DNA of 64,000 bases from Apoda limacodes (lineage: Eukaryota; Arthropoda; Insecta; Lepidoptera; Limacodidae). Where the stretch lies: the NCBI GenBank assembly GCA_946406115.1, contig OX291545.1:27213153-27277152 (forward strand), in the 5' to 3' direction. A program made the translations under genes and the position numbers. The notes beneath the pieces were generated by a model that was not told where the DNA came from, made no database searches, and worked only from the letters and a program-made list of their open reading frames with translations. Below, piece after piece: positions 1-10,805 of this stretch; within the stretch, counting starts at the first letter, position 1, and each line of letters opens with the position of its first letter.

Positions 1-164
1 CGATTTGCGACAAAAACTGCGACTTCTCTGTCACTGTTTTCGTGCTCCGATGCCTATCTGCTAATGCTTACAGTTTTAACAGACAGACATGAATTGTTAA
101 AAACTAAAACATTTCATGTTATGATATAATGTTTACTATAATGAAGATGTAAAGTTACATTAGA

Positions 165-656
165 AATTATATAAAAACTTTTTAACAAAAAAAAAACAGC
201 CTGCTTCAAAAAGATGCACTAAAAAGGTTAAAATAATTACTTATTTCCAAAAATCTGATCTGATTTAAAGCTTGAAGTTGGTGTCATAAATGAAGTACCT
301 TTTAAACTTTAGGTACATAGACTCCAACTTCAAACTGTAATTCAGTTTTTTTACTTTTGAGTGACGAATTGCTTTTTTTCTCATACACTAAAAACATCGA
401 TACTCGTAACAAAATTTTATACAATCATCAACATAAAAGGCGTTTTACCAATTCTAAATTAACACCTATTATTTTGGTCAAAAATTTAAGTTTAAATTTA
501 ATTCACAAAATTAATATGGGACCATCTCGGAAGTGTACCCTTCTAAATAAAATTTTGAAAATCCGTCTTCATATGACGGAGTTATGCCCGAACATACTTA
601 AAAAAAAATACAAACATCCGAATTGAGAACCTCCTCCTTTTTCGAAGTCAGTTAAA
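165..656 (+). repeat. Dispersed AT-rich repeat, probable LINE 3' region
   Basis: An AT-rich block whose beginning (about 165-265) is shared with 45840-45980: both carry AACTTTTTAACAA, CTAAAAAGGT and AATCTGATCTGA in the same order. It ends near 610-656 with the run CCGAATTGAGAACCTCCTCC, a tail I associate with abundant lepidopteran repeats. The 89-codon open frame inside it (357-626) resembles no protein and is taken as chance. The family assignment is recognition, not a search. Confidence 0.5.
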
Positions 657-2005
657 AACATATAACTTTTGTTAATGTTGTGATTTTGTAGTTTTGTTTT
701 CAGTAAAAATAACCTCGTGAAAAATAAAATAATGAATAATAAATAAGTACCTAATAAAAGATAACAAAGATTTGGCGGTTAAGTAACGCTAACAAACATA
801 GTTGAACAGAAATAATTTTGATGTAAACGACGGATGACGTGTGTTACATTGAAGTTTTTTTTAATGAAAAACCGGACAAGAGCGAGGAAAAGTTGTGCCT
901 ATATTGAATACAACATAAGTAATAGTAATAGTAGTTATGTTGTATATGTAGGTATGATGTTACCGCATTTGCCTTGTACGCCTTTCAGCAAATCAAAGAA
1001 ATTAAAATCAAATCAACACTTATAATAATTTCTATTCAAGAGGTCAAAAAAATCAAATCAATATTAATTTTTGCCAAAAAAATTAAGACGCTGCATAAAC
1101 TATTCAAAATTAAACATTATATGAATTGCATGCAGTATGATTAATTTCTAAGGTTATATTATTTTGGTCGGAAAATTAAGTGTTAACTCTCGTTGAAAAA
1201 AAAAAAACTCTGGAACCTGCCTGCCCATCAACCCTTTTGAAATTAATCAACTAACCCTTCCTAACATACGTGAAACTCGAACCTATAATAAAAATCAATT
1301 TACCGGTAAACGCACGACACTTCCAAATTTCACCCCTTTGGTGTCGTTACATCCCTATTAAATCGTCGTCGGTAACAGACGCACAACTATGTGACCAATC
1401 TTGTTTTTGTTCACTATCATTGTGTGGACATTATTTTTGGATTAGCAAAGCGCCTAATATTAATGTACCCTCCTATAATTGCTCCCTGACGTATTCAATA
1501 CGTATGTATATGTATTCATGATTATGACTATTGAAAATGTGTCTGATGTCATAACCAGACAATAATTAGGTATAATAAATGTTTACTATTAAGTGCTAAG
1601 GCAGTATATTCGTTTGTTCAACTTTTAACTTTTGTCTCATTTTTGTAAAAAATAAAGTAAATTTGACAAATACTCTGGCGGTCAAAGAAAGCGGGCCTCT
1701 TTCAATCCTCGAGTTCAAATGCAATTTCTTTCAAAAGTTGAATCTAAATTCTAGATAAAGTGGTACCGGTGGATTGGTTATTTCATAGGCTTAATTTTAA
1801 GGGTGTGATGTGTAGTGTAAAACAATAATTTGCTCCGCTCTGATGGTAGACTTAAATTATGAAATTTTTGTCAATATTAGACTAAAAAATATTGCTTATG
1901 ATTTTTGTGTATAAAGTAAGTAGTCAAATTGATTTAATAACTTTTCGTGATTGTTGATTTGATTGTTAGTTTAAAAATTACGGCTGTTTTCTTTTGTTAA
2001 ATATA
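657..2005. other. AT-rich stretch without recognised genes
   Basis: Short open frames at 834-1025 and 1270-1521 show no motif and no conserved composition. I see no RNA gene, tandem array or element end here. Confidence 0.5.
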
Positions 2006-2155
2006 GATACTACGCAACAGGAAGCTGCCCAAGCCGTCGATATACCTCAATCGGGTCTTAGTCAACGTAAAGTTTCTCAAATGTTAAGAACAAATTGCTC
2101 TTCGGTGCAGTGCGTCTATAGAAGATACCAGGAGATTAGAGCCTATGATAGCTGA
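2006..2155 (+). pseudogene. Tc1-like transposase N-terminal helix-turn-helix remnant
   Basis: The plus frame from 2006 stays open for 49 codons and reads as a DNA-binding helix-turn-helix. A QQEAAQAVDIPQSGLSQRK stretch leads into a VSQML recognition segment and ends with VYRRYQE, followed by a stop at 2153-2155. The order of Ala-Ala-rich helix, Leu-Ser-Gln turn and Arg-Arg-Tyr-Gln-Glu matches the N-terminal domain of Tc1-type transposases, whose full length is usually about 340 residues. No DDE catalytic part follows, because the adjacent sequence (2150-2252) reads as a LINE end on the other strand. This is a small fossil; another HTH-bearing element is possible. Confidence 0.5.
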
Positions 2156-2252
2156 CCGATCCGCAGTCTTCACTCTTGAACACGACAGCCTGAGCGGCCA
2201 TCGGTTCTGCCACAGATAAATACAGATATAACCGTGCCCACTGCCACTTCAT
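2150..2252 (-). pseudogene. RTE-type LINE, C-terminal tail remnant
   Basis: On the minus strand 2252-2232 reads MKWQWAR. After a small insertion and a frame change, 2214-2150 reads CGRTDGRSGCRVQE, a stop, then RLRIGQLS. The order KWQWA...RTDGRW.R.V.EWR..IG is typical of the C-terminal tail of RTE-like endonuclease/reverse transcriptases in Lepidoptera. Catalytic domains are absent. The same tail type recurs at 33012-33275 and inside both arms of the large inverted repeat at 40.7-43.5 kb. Confidence 0.5.
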
Positions 2253-2437
2253 TTAATTCTTGTCGAATGTTCTTTGTACTTTATTTTATGTCCTTTATCC
2301 TTTAAAGAATCATCAATAGGGTTTCTGCTTTTTCCACCTGCTTTATTTCTTGAGGCACGAGAGAGAGATTATGATTTTTTTAATAAAACACGATGGTTAT
2401 ATTTCAAATTTTTGCTTCATTACAAATTAGACTGATG

Positions 2438-2550
2438 CTTATCAGCCTCATACGTCCCCACTGCCGGGGCACGCCCTGCCGTTATTATAAGGTTGATTTT
2501 GGGCCATAATTTACACGCGGCTCAGTACGGATTGTGGACTTCACATACGT
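2438..2550 (-). mobile_element. SINE 3' fragment, same family as the 27.6-kb SINE
   Basis: The reverse complement contains GAAGTCCACAATCCGTACTG, a ...GTGTAAATTATGGCCCA segment and GCAGTGGGGACGTATGAGGC. The 27563-27882 copy has the same three segments in the same order (GAAGTCCACAATCCGCACTG, GTGGACTATGACCCA, CAGTGGGGACGTATGAAGGC). Only the tRNA-unrelated 3' half is present; the promoter half is missing, so this is a truncated copy. Confidence 0.7.
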
Positions 2551-2730
2551 TTTTTTACCTACGCACGGAATTAATTTCTCGAGGTCTCGAGGCCGTGTTT
2601 TTTTTCTGCCTCGACTAAAGATAAATTTTTCGAGTCTTCTCGAGGCGAAAATTCGCGAGCAGAAATCCTATTCACCCAGCATAGCCCTCTTCCAAAGCCT
2701 GCAATATACACTTGCTGAGTGACTTTAAAT

Positions 2731-2955
2731 TTGTAGATCAGGCCTATTGTCAGTATCCACGTCGCGCCGTAGGATGAATTGCAATTACCTATACTATGCC
2801 TATAACTACTGTGCCATCAGTCCACCTGGCGTGGAGGCGACTCACGCTGCACAAACCGACCGGACCAGTTATAAAAGGCAAGACGGTTTGATTTATAAAG
2901 ATCTTCGTCTGCAAACATTGAGGTGTGGGCGACGTGAAGACCTGACAAAAATTTC
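2731..2955 (+). repeat. Dispersed repeat, copy 1
   Basis: Shares with 24602-24725 the ordered blocks AGATCAGGCCTATT, GGCAAGACG, an AAAGAT-TCGTCTG-like segment, AAACATT.AGGT and GGGCGACGT.AAGA. Copy 1 carries about 100 extra bases between the first two blocks. No coding capacity is recognised. Confidence 0.55.
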
Positions 2956-4060
2956 ATATTTATATAGTATACTTATGGAACTAACTAACTCTAACTACTA
3001 CTACTAACTCTTGCTTCTAAAAGTGGTAGATAGAAGTGTATGTTGGAGTACCTAAGTAGCAAGAATATAATACATTATGATAATCCAAATAACTATATAT
3101 TGACCACATTGTGAAGTGAATGTGTTTTAGCCACTGACTACTCCCAAAGATAACTTGCTACCCCCTTCGAGGGATTAAAGCCATGATGATAAACATACAT
3201 ATATTACAAAAGATCCCATTACGAACTATTGCATTTATTGGAACGTAGAAAGCACGCGTGTTTTATAAGCTGCATTGAGAGCTACTTGTTCAGGAAGTGT
3301 GTTGAAATAGTTACCTAATTATCCGTCCGTAGGTACCCAATACCCCTTTCCTACTATCCACATTAAATGCACGGACAGTTAAAAATAGTCTGACGACTTG
3401 CGCGACAAACTTGGACACACGGTGTATGGGCAAATGGGTCTTTTGCTGCTACCCGCCAAATTACCCAACTAGGGTATACTAGTGTTGATATTAAAATCTC
3501 ATTAGTAGTAGCTTACATTAGTACACAAGGGTAACCGTTAGCGATTAACAGTTGAGAAAATGGTTGGTGTGAGCATAGATTTAAAAAAGGTACCTTCTGC
3601 AAATAATTAACTCTTTTGAGGTGTTCAAAGAATTAAAAATGACCTACAGAGCAAGTTGGAACAATTAATTTTAAATCCCCTAATTAGCCATACCCTAGTG
3701 GGGCAATAAAAAAATTCACTTGGCATGCATATATGTAGGGTTATGGAATAAATATTTTTTTGTATGGAATAAAGTATATCTAAGTAGTTTTAAAGAGAGT
3801 AAATAAAGACTACAGCTTCATAAAAAACACTATAATATAATACAGTAAATAAGTCAGAAGATAATTATGAGTATTTTATATTAGTTTACCTTTTTAAAAG
3901 TACAACTCATCGTTTACGTAAAAAGAGTATTTAATCGTATTCATAAATTCTAAATTACACCTACATGAAAATACAATAGTCTTTTTTTGACTACAGTCAG
4001 CAACCCCAAATTTTGGAAGGCAACCTTATTATTATTATTTTTTAAATGATAATACATATT
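2956..4060. other. AT-rich stretch without recognised genes
   Basis: Nothing recognisable except a short motif around 3127-3185 (CTACTCCCAAAG... then CCCCCTTCGAGGGATTAAAG) that looks like a fragment of a dispersed repeat. No other element ends are visible. Confidence 0.45.
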
Positions 4061-4069
4061 ACATAGGTG

Positions 4070-4345
4070 GGTGTTCAGCTTTTCACAGTTTCAGCTTTTT
4101 AAAGCCGACCTTTAAATGGAACCTATTTTTTAAGACTGAAGTAGGTAGAAAACAGTGCTTACCTTAAATTTCTACGTTTTGTTCTTTTCGCTTGTTAGAC
4201 ATACCCGCCATTGTAACACAATCTTGATTTCAGGCTTCTACTGACTTCAGTCTGAAAAAAATAGGGCCCATTCAAAGGTCAGACAGACGACAGGGTAGGC
4301 ATAGTATTAGGGCTCCTTTGGCACCCTATGGGTACGAAACCTCAT
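4070..4345 (-). repeat. GGTTCCGTACCC-type dispersed repeat
   Basis: An inverted, diverged relative of the block at 22090-22300. Both contain an AGACTGAA.TAGGTAGAA segment, a 'gggtacgaaacc / ggttccgtaccc' end and a short CAGACAGAC (or CTGTCTGTC) run. The end near 4350-4385 (GTGCGTGTCGTACCACGCG) is of the same type as the junction at 40446-40492. Confidence 0.5.
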
Positions 4346-4429
4346 AGAACTGGCCTAGTGCGTGTCGTACCACGCGGGTGTAGGGTTTTTTTACATTTTA
4401 TAAGTTGATCGACTACAAAAATGCCAACC

Positions 4430-4830
4430 CTTATTTTCCCCCCTTCACCATTGGGGATAAATTTTGCAAAATCTTTTATTTAAAATGTTCGTCTACGTTG
4501 TAACTCGAAACTTTGTGCAAAATTCCGACTTGTCGAGGCAGAAAAATATTGGATTGTTTATTATTGGAATTATCAAATTCTATCCCATATTTTGTCCTCT
4601 TGGGCATCATTATCCAAACGCAGTGAAACACGTCAATCTAGGTTTTCAACATAAGTGCTAAATATTAAGTTTTATACATTAAGCTGTAAATGCCGGTTTT
4701 CTATACAAATTACCTATTTAGCCCTAATGGGGGTGATTTTCCAAAAACGGTGAAGCACGTCAATCTTTTCAACCTGAAAGCCAAATACCAAGTTTTATGT
4801 ATTTAGCTTCAAAAATGACGTATTAACCAG
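4430..4830 (+). repeat. Dispersed repeat also present at 11.7-12.2 kb
   Basis: Contains GGTGATTTTCCAAAAACGGTGAAGCACGT and AAATTTTGCAAAATC segments matching 11830-11860 and 12120-12150. The second copy was split by insertion of a GC-rich retroposon at 11880-12085. The open frame at 4464-4661 is considered chance. Confidence 0.45.
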
Positions 4831-5479
4831 TATTTAAGCAAAATCTAATCTTTGCTGTCATACTAAAAGGATGACAATACTTACTTCCTTCTTACAGTTC
4901 CATACTTTTCACCTACATTTTACTTACTTTGAAACATTTTCTTGTCACGAGTTCTTACCTCGTAACTTACATATGTCACTGTGTATTTCGACAAAATAGT
5001 TAATTTTGTAAAAAGTTTAGCTTGTAATACAAAAATATAATATCAATTACTTAATCCTGAAGCATATTTTTATTTTGTGAAGACGACTGTACTTACTTCC
5101 AATAAAATATGTCGCAATGAACATTTTCAAAATAACACTAATTTTCTTATAACACTAGTCAATCATATACACTCGATAACTCATAGTGAATGAAGCAATC
5201 TAATTTGTGTTCTCAACATTATCATAACCAAACAATCATACGAATGTTGGTGGTAAGGTAAGGTTGTTACCAACATGGGCGGGCATTACCTGACATTATT
5301 GGATTAATGTTTGTTCAAAATTACCCACTAATATTGGACAATGGTCGTTACCCTTATAAATGACATATAAAAAGCTTTACTGTGATTGATTTATCAACTT
5401 GTTTTTATGTTTACCTACTTTTATAACTTTATTTTACTTTAACGAGGAAGGGTTCTAGTCACAAAAATATTAAATACTA

Positions 5480-5650
5480 GCTTTTACCCGCGGGAACTGC
5501 GCTAAATTCGGCTTTTGATGGACACACCAACTCCTTAATAAGAGTTAGGAAGTTGGCTATAACAAGCTATAGATGCAGCTATAGTTCGTCTACGTTAAAT
5601 TCCGTTATAGCCATACCTGCGGGAACTTAAATTCGTTATCCATATGCCAT
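5480..5650 (+). repeat. ACTAGCTTTTACCCGCGG-type dispersed repeat
   Basis: Begins with ACTAGCTTTTACCCGCGG and includes AAGCTATAGATGCAGCTATAG and a 'cctgcgggaact' segment. Similar order is seen at 12262-12440 and in the two copies at 44271-44995. This is a widespread arthropod repeat pattern; I cannot assign its superfamily from this fragment. Confidence 0.5.
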
Positions 5651-5857
5651 TTTTTTCAAGAATCATTTACCAGATATCGAAAACTAAATAACATTTTATT
5701 AATGTAATTTAATCACAAAAAAAAATTGGGCATTTTTATTCTAATTGTAGTTTAGTATATGTGTGGTAATACGGAACCCTTAGCGTGCGTCAGATTCGTA
5801 TTGGCCTCCTGTTAGTTATGGTATATATGTCTAATTTTATTTTACATCCATTACAAC

Positions 5858-6196
5858 TAGGGTTGCCATCCGTCCGGGTTTCCCCGGATTTGTCCTAGTT
5901 TAGAGAGCGTCCGGGAAGCGTCCGGACGGGGTTTCATTTATTGTCCGGGTTTTAAAGTTCCTAAAAACTTTAAGAACCTTTGTTTCGATAACGGAGTAAA
6001 AATTTTAGACAGCAAACAGTTTCTTAAAACGTTTTGTTACCTAAGAAGACTAAATTTAATTTATTTTTTTTTGATTTTTCTAAGTAACTTTTAAAAAGAA
6101 ACTGTTGACATGTGCGGGTTCTAAGCTCAACAATCCGGGGCTTTTACGCTTTTCTTTTCTTGTCCTAGTTGCCAGATTTTAGAGATAGCAACCCAA
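5858..6196. mobile_element. hAT-type MITE with 8-bp target site duplication
   Basis: A 339-bp element lies between two exact copies of ATTACAAC (5850-5857 and 6197-6204). Its left end is TAGGGTTGCCATCCGTCC and its right end, reverse-complemented, starts TTGGGTTGCTATC, so the ends are imperfect terminal inverted repeats (GGGTTGCYATC shared). An 8-bp duplication with TAGGGTTG-type ends is the hAT superfamily signature. The first ~80 bp are rich in CCGG and TCCGGG and the rest is AT-rich. No transposase fragment is seen, so it is non-autonomous. One base in the right terminus (CCCAA rather than CCCTA) departs from perfect symmetry. Confidence 0.75.
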
Positions 6197-6204
6197 ATTA
6201 CAAC

Positions 6205-6840
6205 AAATTACTAAGTTAGTAGGAAGGTAATATATGAAAGTAGATTATTAAAAATAAAACAAACAATTTATTTTCGGCTAATACCTAAAGGACGTCAAAA
6301 CGATAATTACCTACAAATAATATTGCAGCTTCAACTGAAATAAAGATAAACATATTTATATATAACAGGATACAACATATGCCACAAAATTACTTATATT
6401 GTAACATTTTTATTACAATCCGGTATTTATTAAATGCAACCGTGGAAATTACTCTACTTAGTAGGATATACACGAAATTCAAGTCTTTCTTGGCTTATAA
6501 CGCTTGACTCTAAACTTCAATGGGGTCCTTACATAACCTAGCCAATAAAAACTTAGCTCTGCTGTGTATGCGATCAAGAAAATAAGACAATTGACCGATG
6601 TCGACACTGAAAAATAGTTTATTTTAGCTATTTACATAGTTTAATGACATATGGTATCTTATTGTGGGGTAGCGCTGCTGATGTTAATACAATATTTGTG
6701 TAACAAAAACGGGCAATTCGTGAGGAATAGGTTTAGGGAAGTAAATATTTTAACTTTAGCGTCGCAGTACATATATGAAAATCATTTATATGTTCATAAA
6801 AATATTAATAGTAGTAATAGTTTTTTATTATATTCTTTTT
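6205..6840. other. AT-rich stretch without recognised genes
   Basis: No motif, repeat end or convincing coding frame; the 64-codon frame at 6651-6845 ends in a run of codons expected from AT-rich noncoding DNA. Confidence 0.5.
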
Positions 6841-6841
6841 A

Positions 6842-7195
6842 TTAAAGTCACAGATATTTATTTATTTACATCTACAAAGGAATAAATAAAAAAAATAAAA
6901 CTTATCTTAATCATACCCACCCCTGACCATTCCCGGTGCAAAGGTGCCAATAATGCTTGCAGCATTACCTCGCTGTGTAGCAATGGCAAATCTTTGAACC
7001 AAGAACGACCCAGAGTCTCACTTCATTTAGTTTGCGGCCTATTTCTCCCACTAAACACTTTGAATCCACACTTCAACTGCCCAAGGTTTCCACTGCTACA
7101 GGTACAAAATGATAAAGCGGCTCCAAGCAAGCGTATTTAAGCCTTTTTTTGAGCAGGCGTCTTCGGCAGCTGCAGATGCAAAGAGCATGGTACGA
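6842..7195 (-). pseudogene. LINE ORF C-terminal fragment with 3' tail
   Basis: Minus-strand reading from about 7195 down to the stop at 6907 gives, across frame changes, ASAAAEDACSKK, then segments resembling VAVETLG, then FLVQRFAIATQRGNAASI and IGTFAPG before the stop. The closing FL.QR....A.QRGNAAS..GT pattern is a conserved C-terminal tail I associate with non-LTR retrotransposon polyproteins of many invertebrates. Downstream in element orientation (6904-6842) is an (AAATA)n-like tail, as expected for a LINE 3' end. At least two frameshifts and internal stops make it dead. The clade is uncertain. Confidence 0.5.
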
Positions 7196-7199
7196 TAAT

Positions 7200-8130
7200 A
7201 ATAAGATAAGAGTAATAATTGTAGTAAATACTAAAAGTAAAAACAAGCTGTTGGTGTTATGTACAACAAAGTTGCTAATAATATTTAAAAGCTATCAATA
7301 AGTAACTTTAAATCTTTTATCAAACAACAACTTTGCAAAAATGCATACTACAATATTTCAAACTATGTAAATGATAAAAATCCATGACACTGAAGATGCT
7401 CAACCACAGGACGCATAGGTAAACCTTGTGAACCTAAGGGTGGGGGGGAATGTTTCAAAAAATAGTCTTTTATAACTCTGACGATTCAAAAGTGTTTGTA
7501 AAATCCTAATTTGAATAAAAAATTTAGACTTTGACTATAAATATGTGCTAAAGTGACAATAATAAAAATAAACACAAGGTTTGCATAATATATTTGCCGT
7601 TTTATTTGCCTTTCAACAGATATAGATCGGTATTTGTAATGAAATGATAGCAGCCGCATGTTGCAAACCTTTTTAAATTAAATTTAACTTTAATTTATTA
7701 ATTTTCTTTTGACTTATTGTAATTTACGAATGTCAAATCACAAATATTATTAATACTAAAATGATTTCGCGGCGTCCATTTTTTTCAAACTATTTTCCTT
7801 CTTCCCAGTAACTTGAAATAATCACCTCAAACTGTTAATATGTTGTAATCTGAGCAAATAATGCCCCGCACCATCGAACATAAATCGTCTTGGCACTTGT
7901 ACTTTTGCACTTAGGTAAGTATATACACTATGTAGAAACCATATAGGTGTCTAACCAACCGGGTGATCCGTTTCTACACAGTAGGCCAGTATATCGAGGA
8001 GCTGGTCTAAAGTCCTCGACGACTAATGTTTCTTCCAACACCATATCTGTCTTGTATGTGTTCGAAAACAACCAAAATTGAAAAAAAACTTGTACTTTGA
8101 TCATTTAGAGAAGCTCTCAACACCACTGCT
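7200..8130. other. Unassigned AT-rich stretch
   Basis: Contains a G-run (7437-7448) and a moderately complex segment at 7960-8140 that directly precedes the GC-rich retroposon and may be its 5' flank. No coding or RNA feature is recognised. The minus-strand frame at 8007-8201 overlaps the retroposon and is a shadow. Confidence 0.4.
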
Positions 8131-8138
8131 GTAGAAAT

Positions 8139-8602
8139 TTGACCACTCCTCCCGATCGACCCGGTCACGGTCGTAAAACTATTGTTAGGCGGCCTCGGCA
8201 CGTACTAACGTCCCCAGATGACGATCTCGCTGTCCGGATAGCGAGATTAGTCTCTACGACCTTCCCGAATAGGGCCTCCCTCCAAACACGACGCCGAAGT
8301 CCCCGGGTTCGTCGGCGCCCACAAGGATACAATAGGTATCAAAGAGTGCCGGGGCGCTTCTCGCCCCCACTCAATCGCAATCGTACCCTCCTGGCGGTGA
8401 CTCACCTTCGGGTTCGCGACTCACGCCGGTCGAAGGAACGCCCCCGAGAGCGACAACCCAAGCCGAGGCTTCCCCCGCGGGGAGCCCTTGAGCGTTGGGC
8501 GCTATATGGGCTGAGGCTCCCTCAGAGTCTCGCCCCAAAAGTCCGGTGAAGCAGTAATGGCTGCAACAGCCAACTGCATAGTCAGCTCAGAAAAAAAAAA
8601 AA
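8139..8602 (+). mobile_element. GC-rich poly-A retroposon, copy 1
   Basis: A sharply GC-rich insertion in AT-rich DNA ending in a 12-A run (8591-8602). The last ~45 bp contain GGCTGCAACAGCC, which folds as GGCTG/CAGCC with a CAA loop. A frame open for 136 codons (8139-8549) begins MTTPPDRPGHGRK, includes DDDLAVRIARLV and is Arg/Pro-rich. The copy at 31.4-32.15 kb keeps the same frame open on its minus strand, but no enzyme domain is recognisable. Box-B-like GGTTCG occurs in the TTCGGGTTCGCGACTCACG segment, so a SINE is possible; a LINE 3' end is the alternative. Relatives lie at 11880-12085 and 31388-32150. Confidence 0.6.
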
Positions 8603-8605
8603 CTA

Positions 8606-10420
8606 AACAATAGTTTGTAATGAGCATTCGTTTAATTGCACAAATGTAAATTATTTACTTCAACAGTGACTTGATAAGGGAACAACTATCATTTCAGTCA
8701 GCATTTTTGCACGGAATTTTGGAGATTTAAGTCGACTTTTTGCTCTCCTTATATTAAGTTACGTTTATATGTAGTTAAGCAAGCGATCACTGTGAAAATA
8801 TAACTGAACTGAATTTTAAATAATAAAATATATATAAATTCAATTTCGATCCGAACTTATGGGTAAACTACGTTTGTGAAATATGAGGCCGCTTTTAATG
8901 TGTTTCATTCACTTTTCCCGGACTCAATGTCCACCTTCGATATAAACTAAGATCTTCAAGACACGCTTCCGCAACAATGATAATTAAACAAATAAAATTA
9001 TTGGACCGTTGAGCTACTACTAAACCAGAAAAGGCATTCAACTCGTCTACCATATAAAAAGACAAAGAAAAACCAAACTTAGTTATTTACTCAAAGCGTC
9101 ACTAACCACAGTCCAATAAAGCTTTTACAGAGTAACGCTAGAGGGCGGGCGTGACGCTGCGATGCGCGGGCGCACGCTTTTTGTGGTTCTATTGCCTTCG
9201 CTACCGTTCCACTAAACAAACTTCACGCAGCGACGCCAAATCGATTCGGGACGATCACATCTTCTCTCAGCCGACTAATAATAGGAAATTTATTTTTTAT
9301 CATCTCCGACCAAATATTATTAACGGTTCGACTATGAAATTATAAACATCATTACCGTCTCATTGTTTCCGCTTCGCTCGCACGGGATTTAGCGAAGTGA
9401 GGAAATCTATTAACTCACAAATTTATTATTACGAAATTTGTTCTGCGTTGTTTCTTTCCAACATCTTTGTCTTCAGAATTGCCGGTCAAAATCCTTTTCC
9501 AAAGCGAACGGTTGATTTTGTTCCGGATTTGCTGAAAATATTAGATTTTCGATTATAATGGAAATTATTTCGAGTGAAACGAAATGCTTTATTACTTAAA
9601 CTTTTTGTAGCTGAGGTAGGAAATGTGTGGGTGTTCTTCGGACGTATACCTGCTTAGGTTGTTGAGAAATCTATTAACTCGTTGATTATAAATTAATGCC
9701 GGTTTAAAGTTTATTAACCTTGTGTTTAATGAACGATTGCTGAAAGAACGGAAGAATATTGTTGGCAAAAAACAAAGATGGCGGAGTGGGAGTAATTTGA
9801 ATGGTTATTGGTCGTGTCGACCATTGAACGAAGTGAAATGGACCGAGCGAAGTGGAGACACGAGCCACTTACCGATTCCTCAGACAGAGATTTGCAACAT
9901 TTTGTCATTTTAAACTGAGCTGTATTTTTAGTGTAATTAAATTAATATTTATCAGCTTTCAGGGACTAAATCCATTTGCATGTTTAAATATTAATGCAGT
10001 AGAGTACCAATGTATGTTAGTATATGCATTAAGGCTCTTAATAAACATATAAAGAGTTTGTTTATGTAGTTGTCTGTTAATATATTTACCTTGTATCTTA
10101 CTTAATTTACATAGATATAGGTATTTTATAGTAATATAAGAAATCAACGCCCATTTCAGCATAAAACGTAAAGAATTACGCTTTTTCTATTAAATTTTAC
10201 TAAGCGCGACTTCGATATCATTTATACACTCTAACTAGGTATAATAAACTGTTTGTTTGAAATAATATTGTATAGTAGGTATATGTATATATTTAAAATA
10301 TTTTACAATATTCGTGTATATAGCGCGCTGGCGTATAAGTAGGTATGCGCAATTTCAAAAGTTTCAAACAATGCAAGATTTTTAGAAAAAAGAACACCAT
10401 TACGCATTCCTTTATCTTTA
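8606..10420. other. Mostly AT-rich, with a GC-rich patch at 9128-9250
   Basis: The patch AGAGGGCGGGCGTGACGC... through GGGCGCACGC stands out against its surroundings and contains a GGGCGG box. It could be a promoter/5' exon or a MITE end; no splice signal or coding motif decides. The 9726-9913 frames on both strands are chance overlaps. Confidence 0.35.
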
Positions 10421-10605
10421 TATATATAATTCTACTGTACGTGTGTATGTCACTGTACTCCTCCTACACGGCTGGACCGATTTGAATGAATTTTTGTGGC
10501 TTTTTGGTGGCGCAATGGATGGTTTAGATTCACAAATCAGCCCGGCAGATGGCGCTGCAGTCGGTATCATGCAGGACAACGTCTACCCGGTCAGCTAGTT
10601 AGTTA
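10421..10605 (+). repeat. Dispersed repeat ending in GGTCAGCTAGTTAG
   Basis: Contains TGTACTCCTCCTACACGGCTGG, GACCGATTTGAATGAA and a 3' end AACGTCTACCCGGTCAGCTAG. This order belongs to a very common lepidopteran repeat whose class (Helitron-like or LINE tail) I cannot settle from one copy. Confidence 0.5.
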
Positions 10606-10721
10606 TAACTAAGGTATTTATTGAGTACCTATGTATGTATAAATAAATTCAGGGTTTTAATTATAAACAAGTCCATCCAGTGGTAGGCTAAACACCCACA
10701 AAAGTTGAAAGTTTACACCAC

Positions 10722-10805
10722 TAAGGTGGCAAACAAGCTTGCGGTCGCCTGATGGTAAGAAGTCTTGCTAATGCCTTTTCCTCCAACCACTTTAGTCCAG
10801 CAAGA
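10722..10805 (-). repeat. Terminal fragment of the 61.8-kb LINE family
   Basis: CTAAGGTGGCAAACAAGCTT at its left end is the reverse complement of the extreme 3' end of the LINE tail at 62067-62086 (AAGCTTGTTTGCCACCTTA). Only the last ~80 bases of that element type remain. Confidence 0.55.

Noticed and set aside
9726..10162. Overlapping short frames on both strands
   Set aside because: Frames overlap on opposite strands, lack motifs and lie in plain AT-rich DNA.
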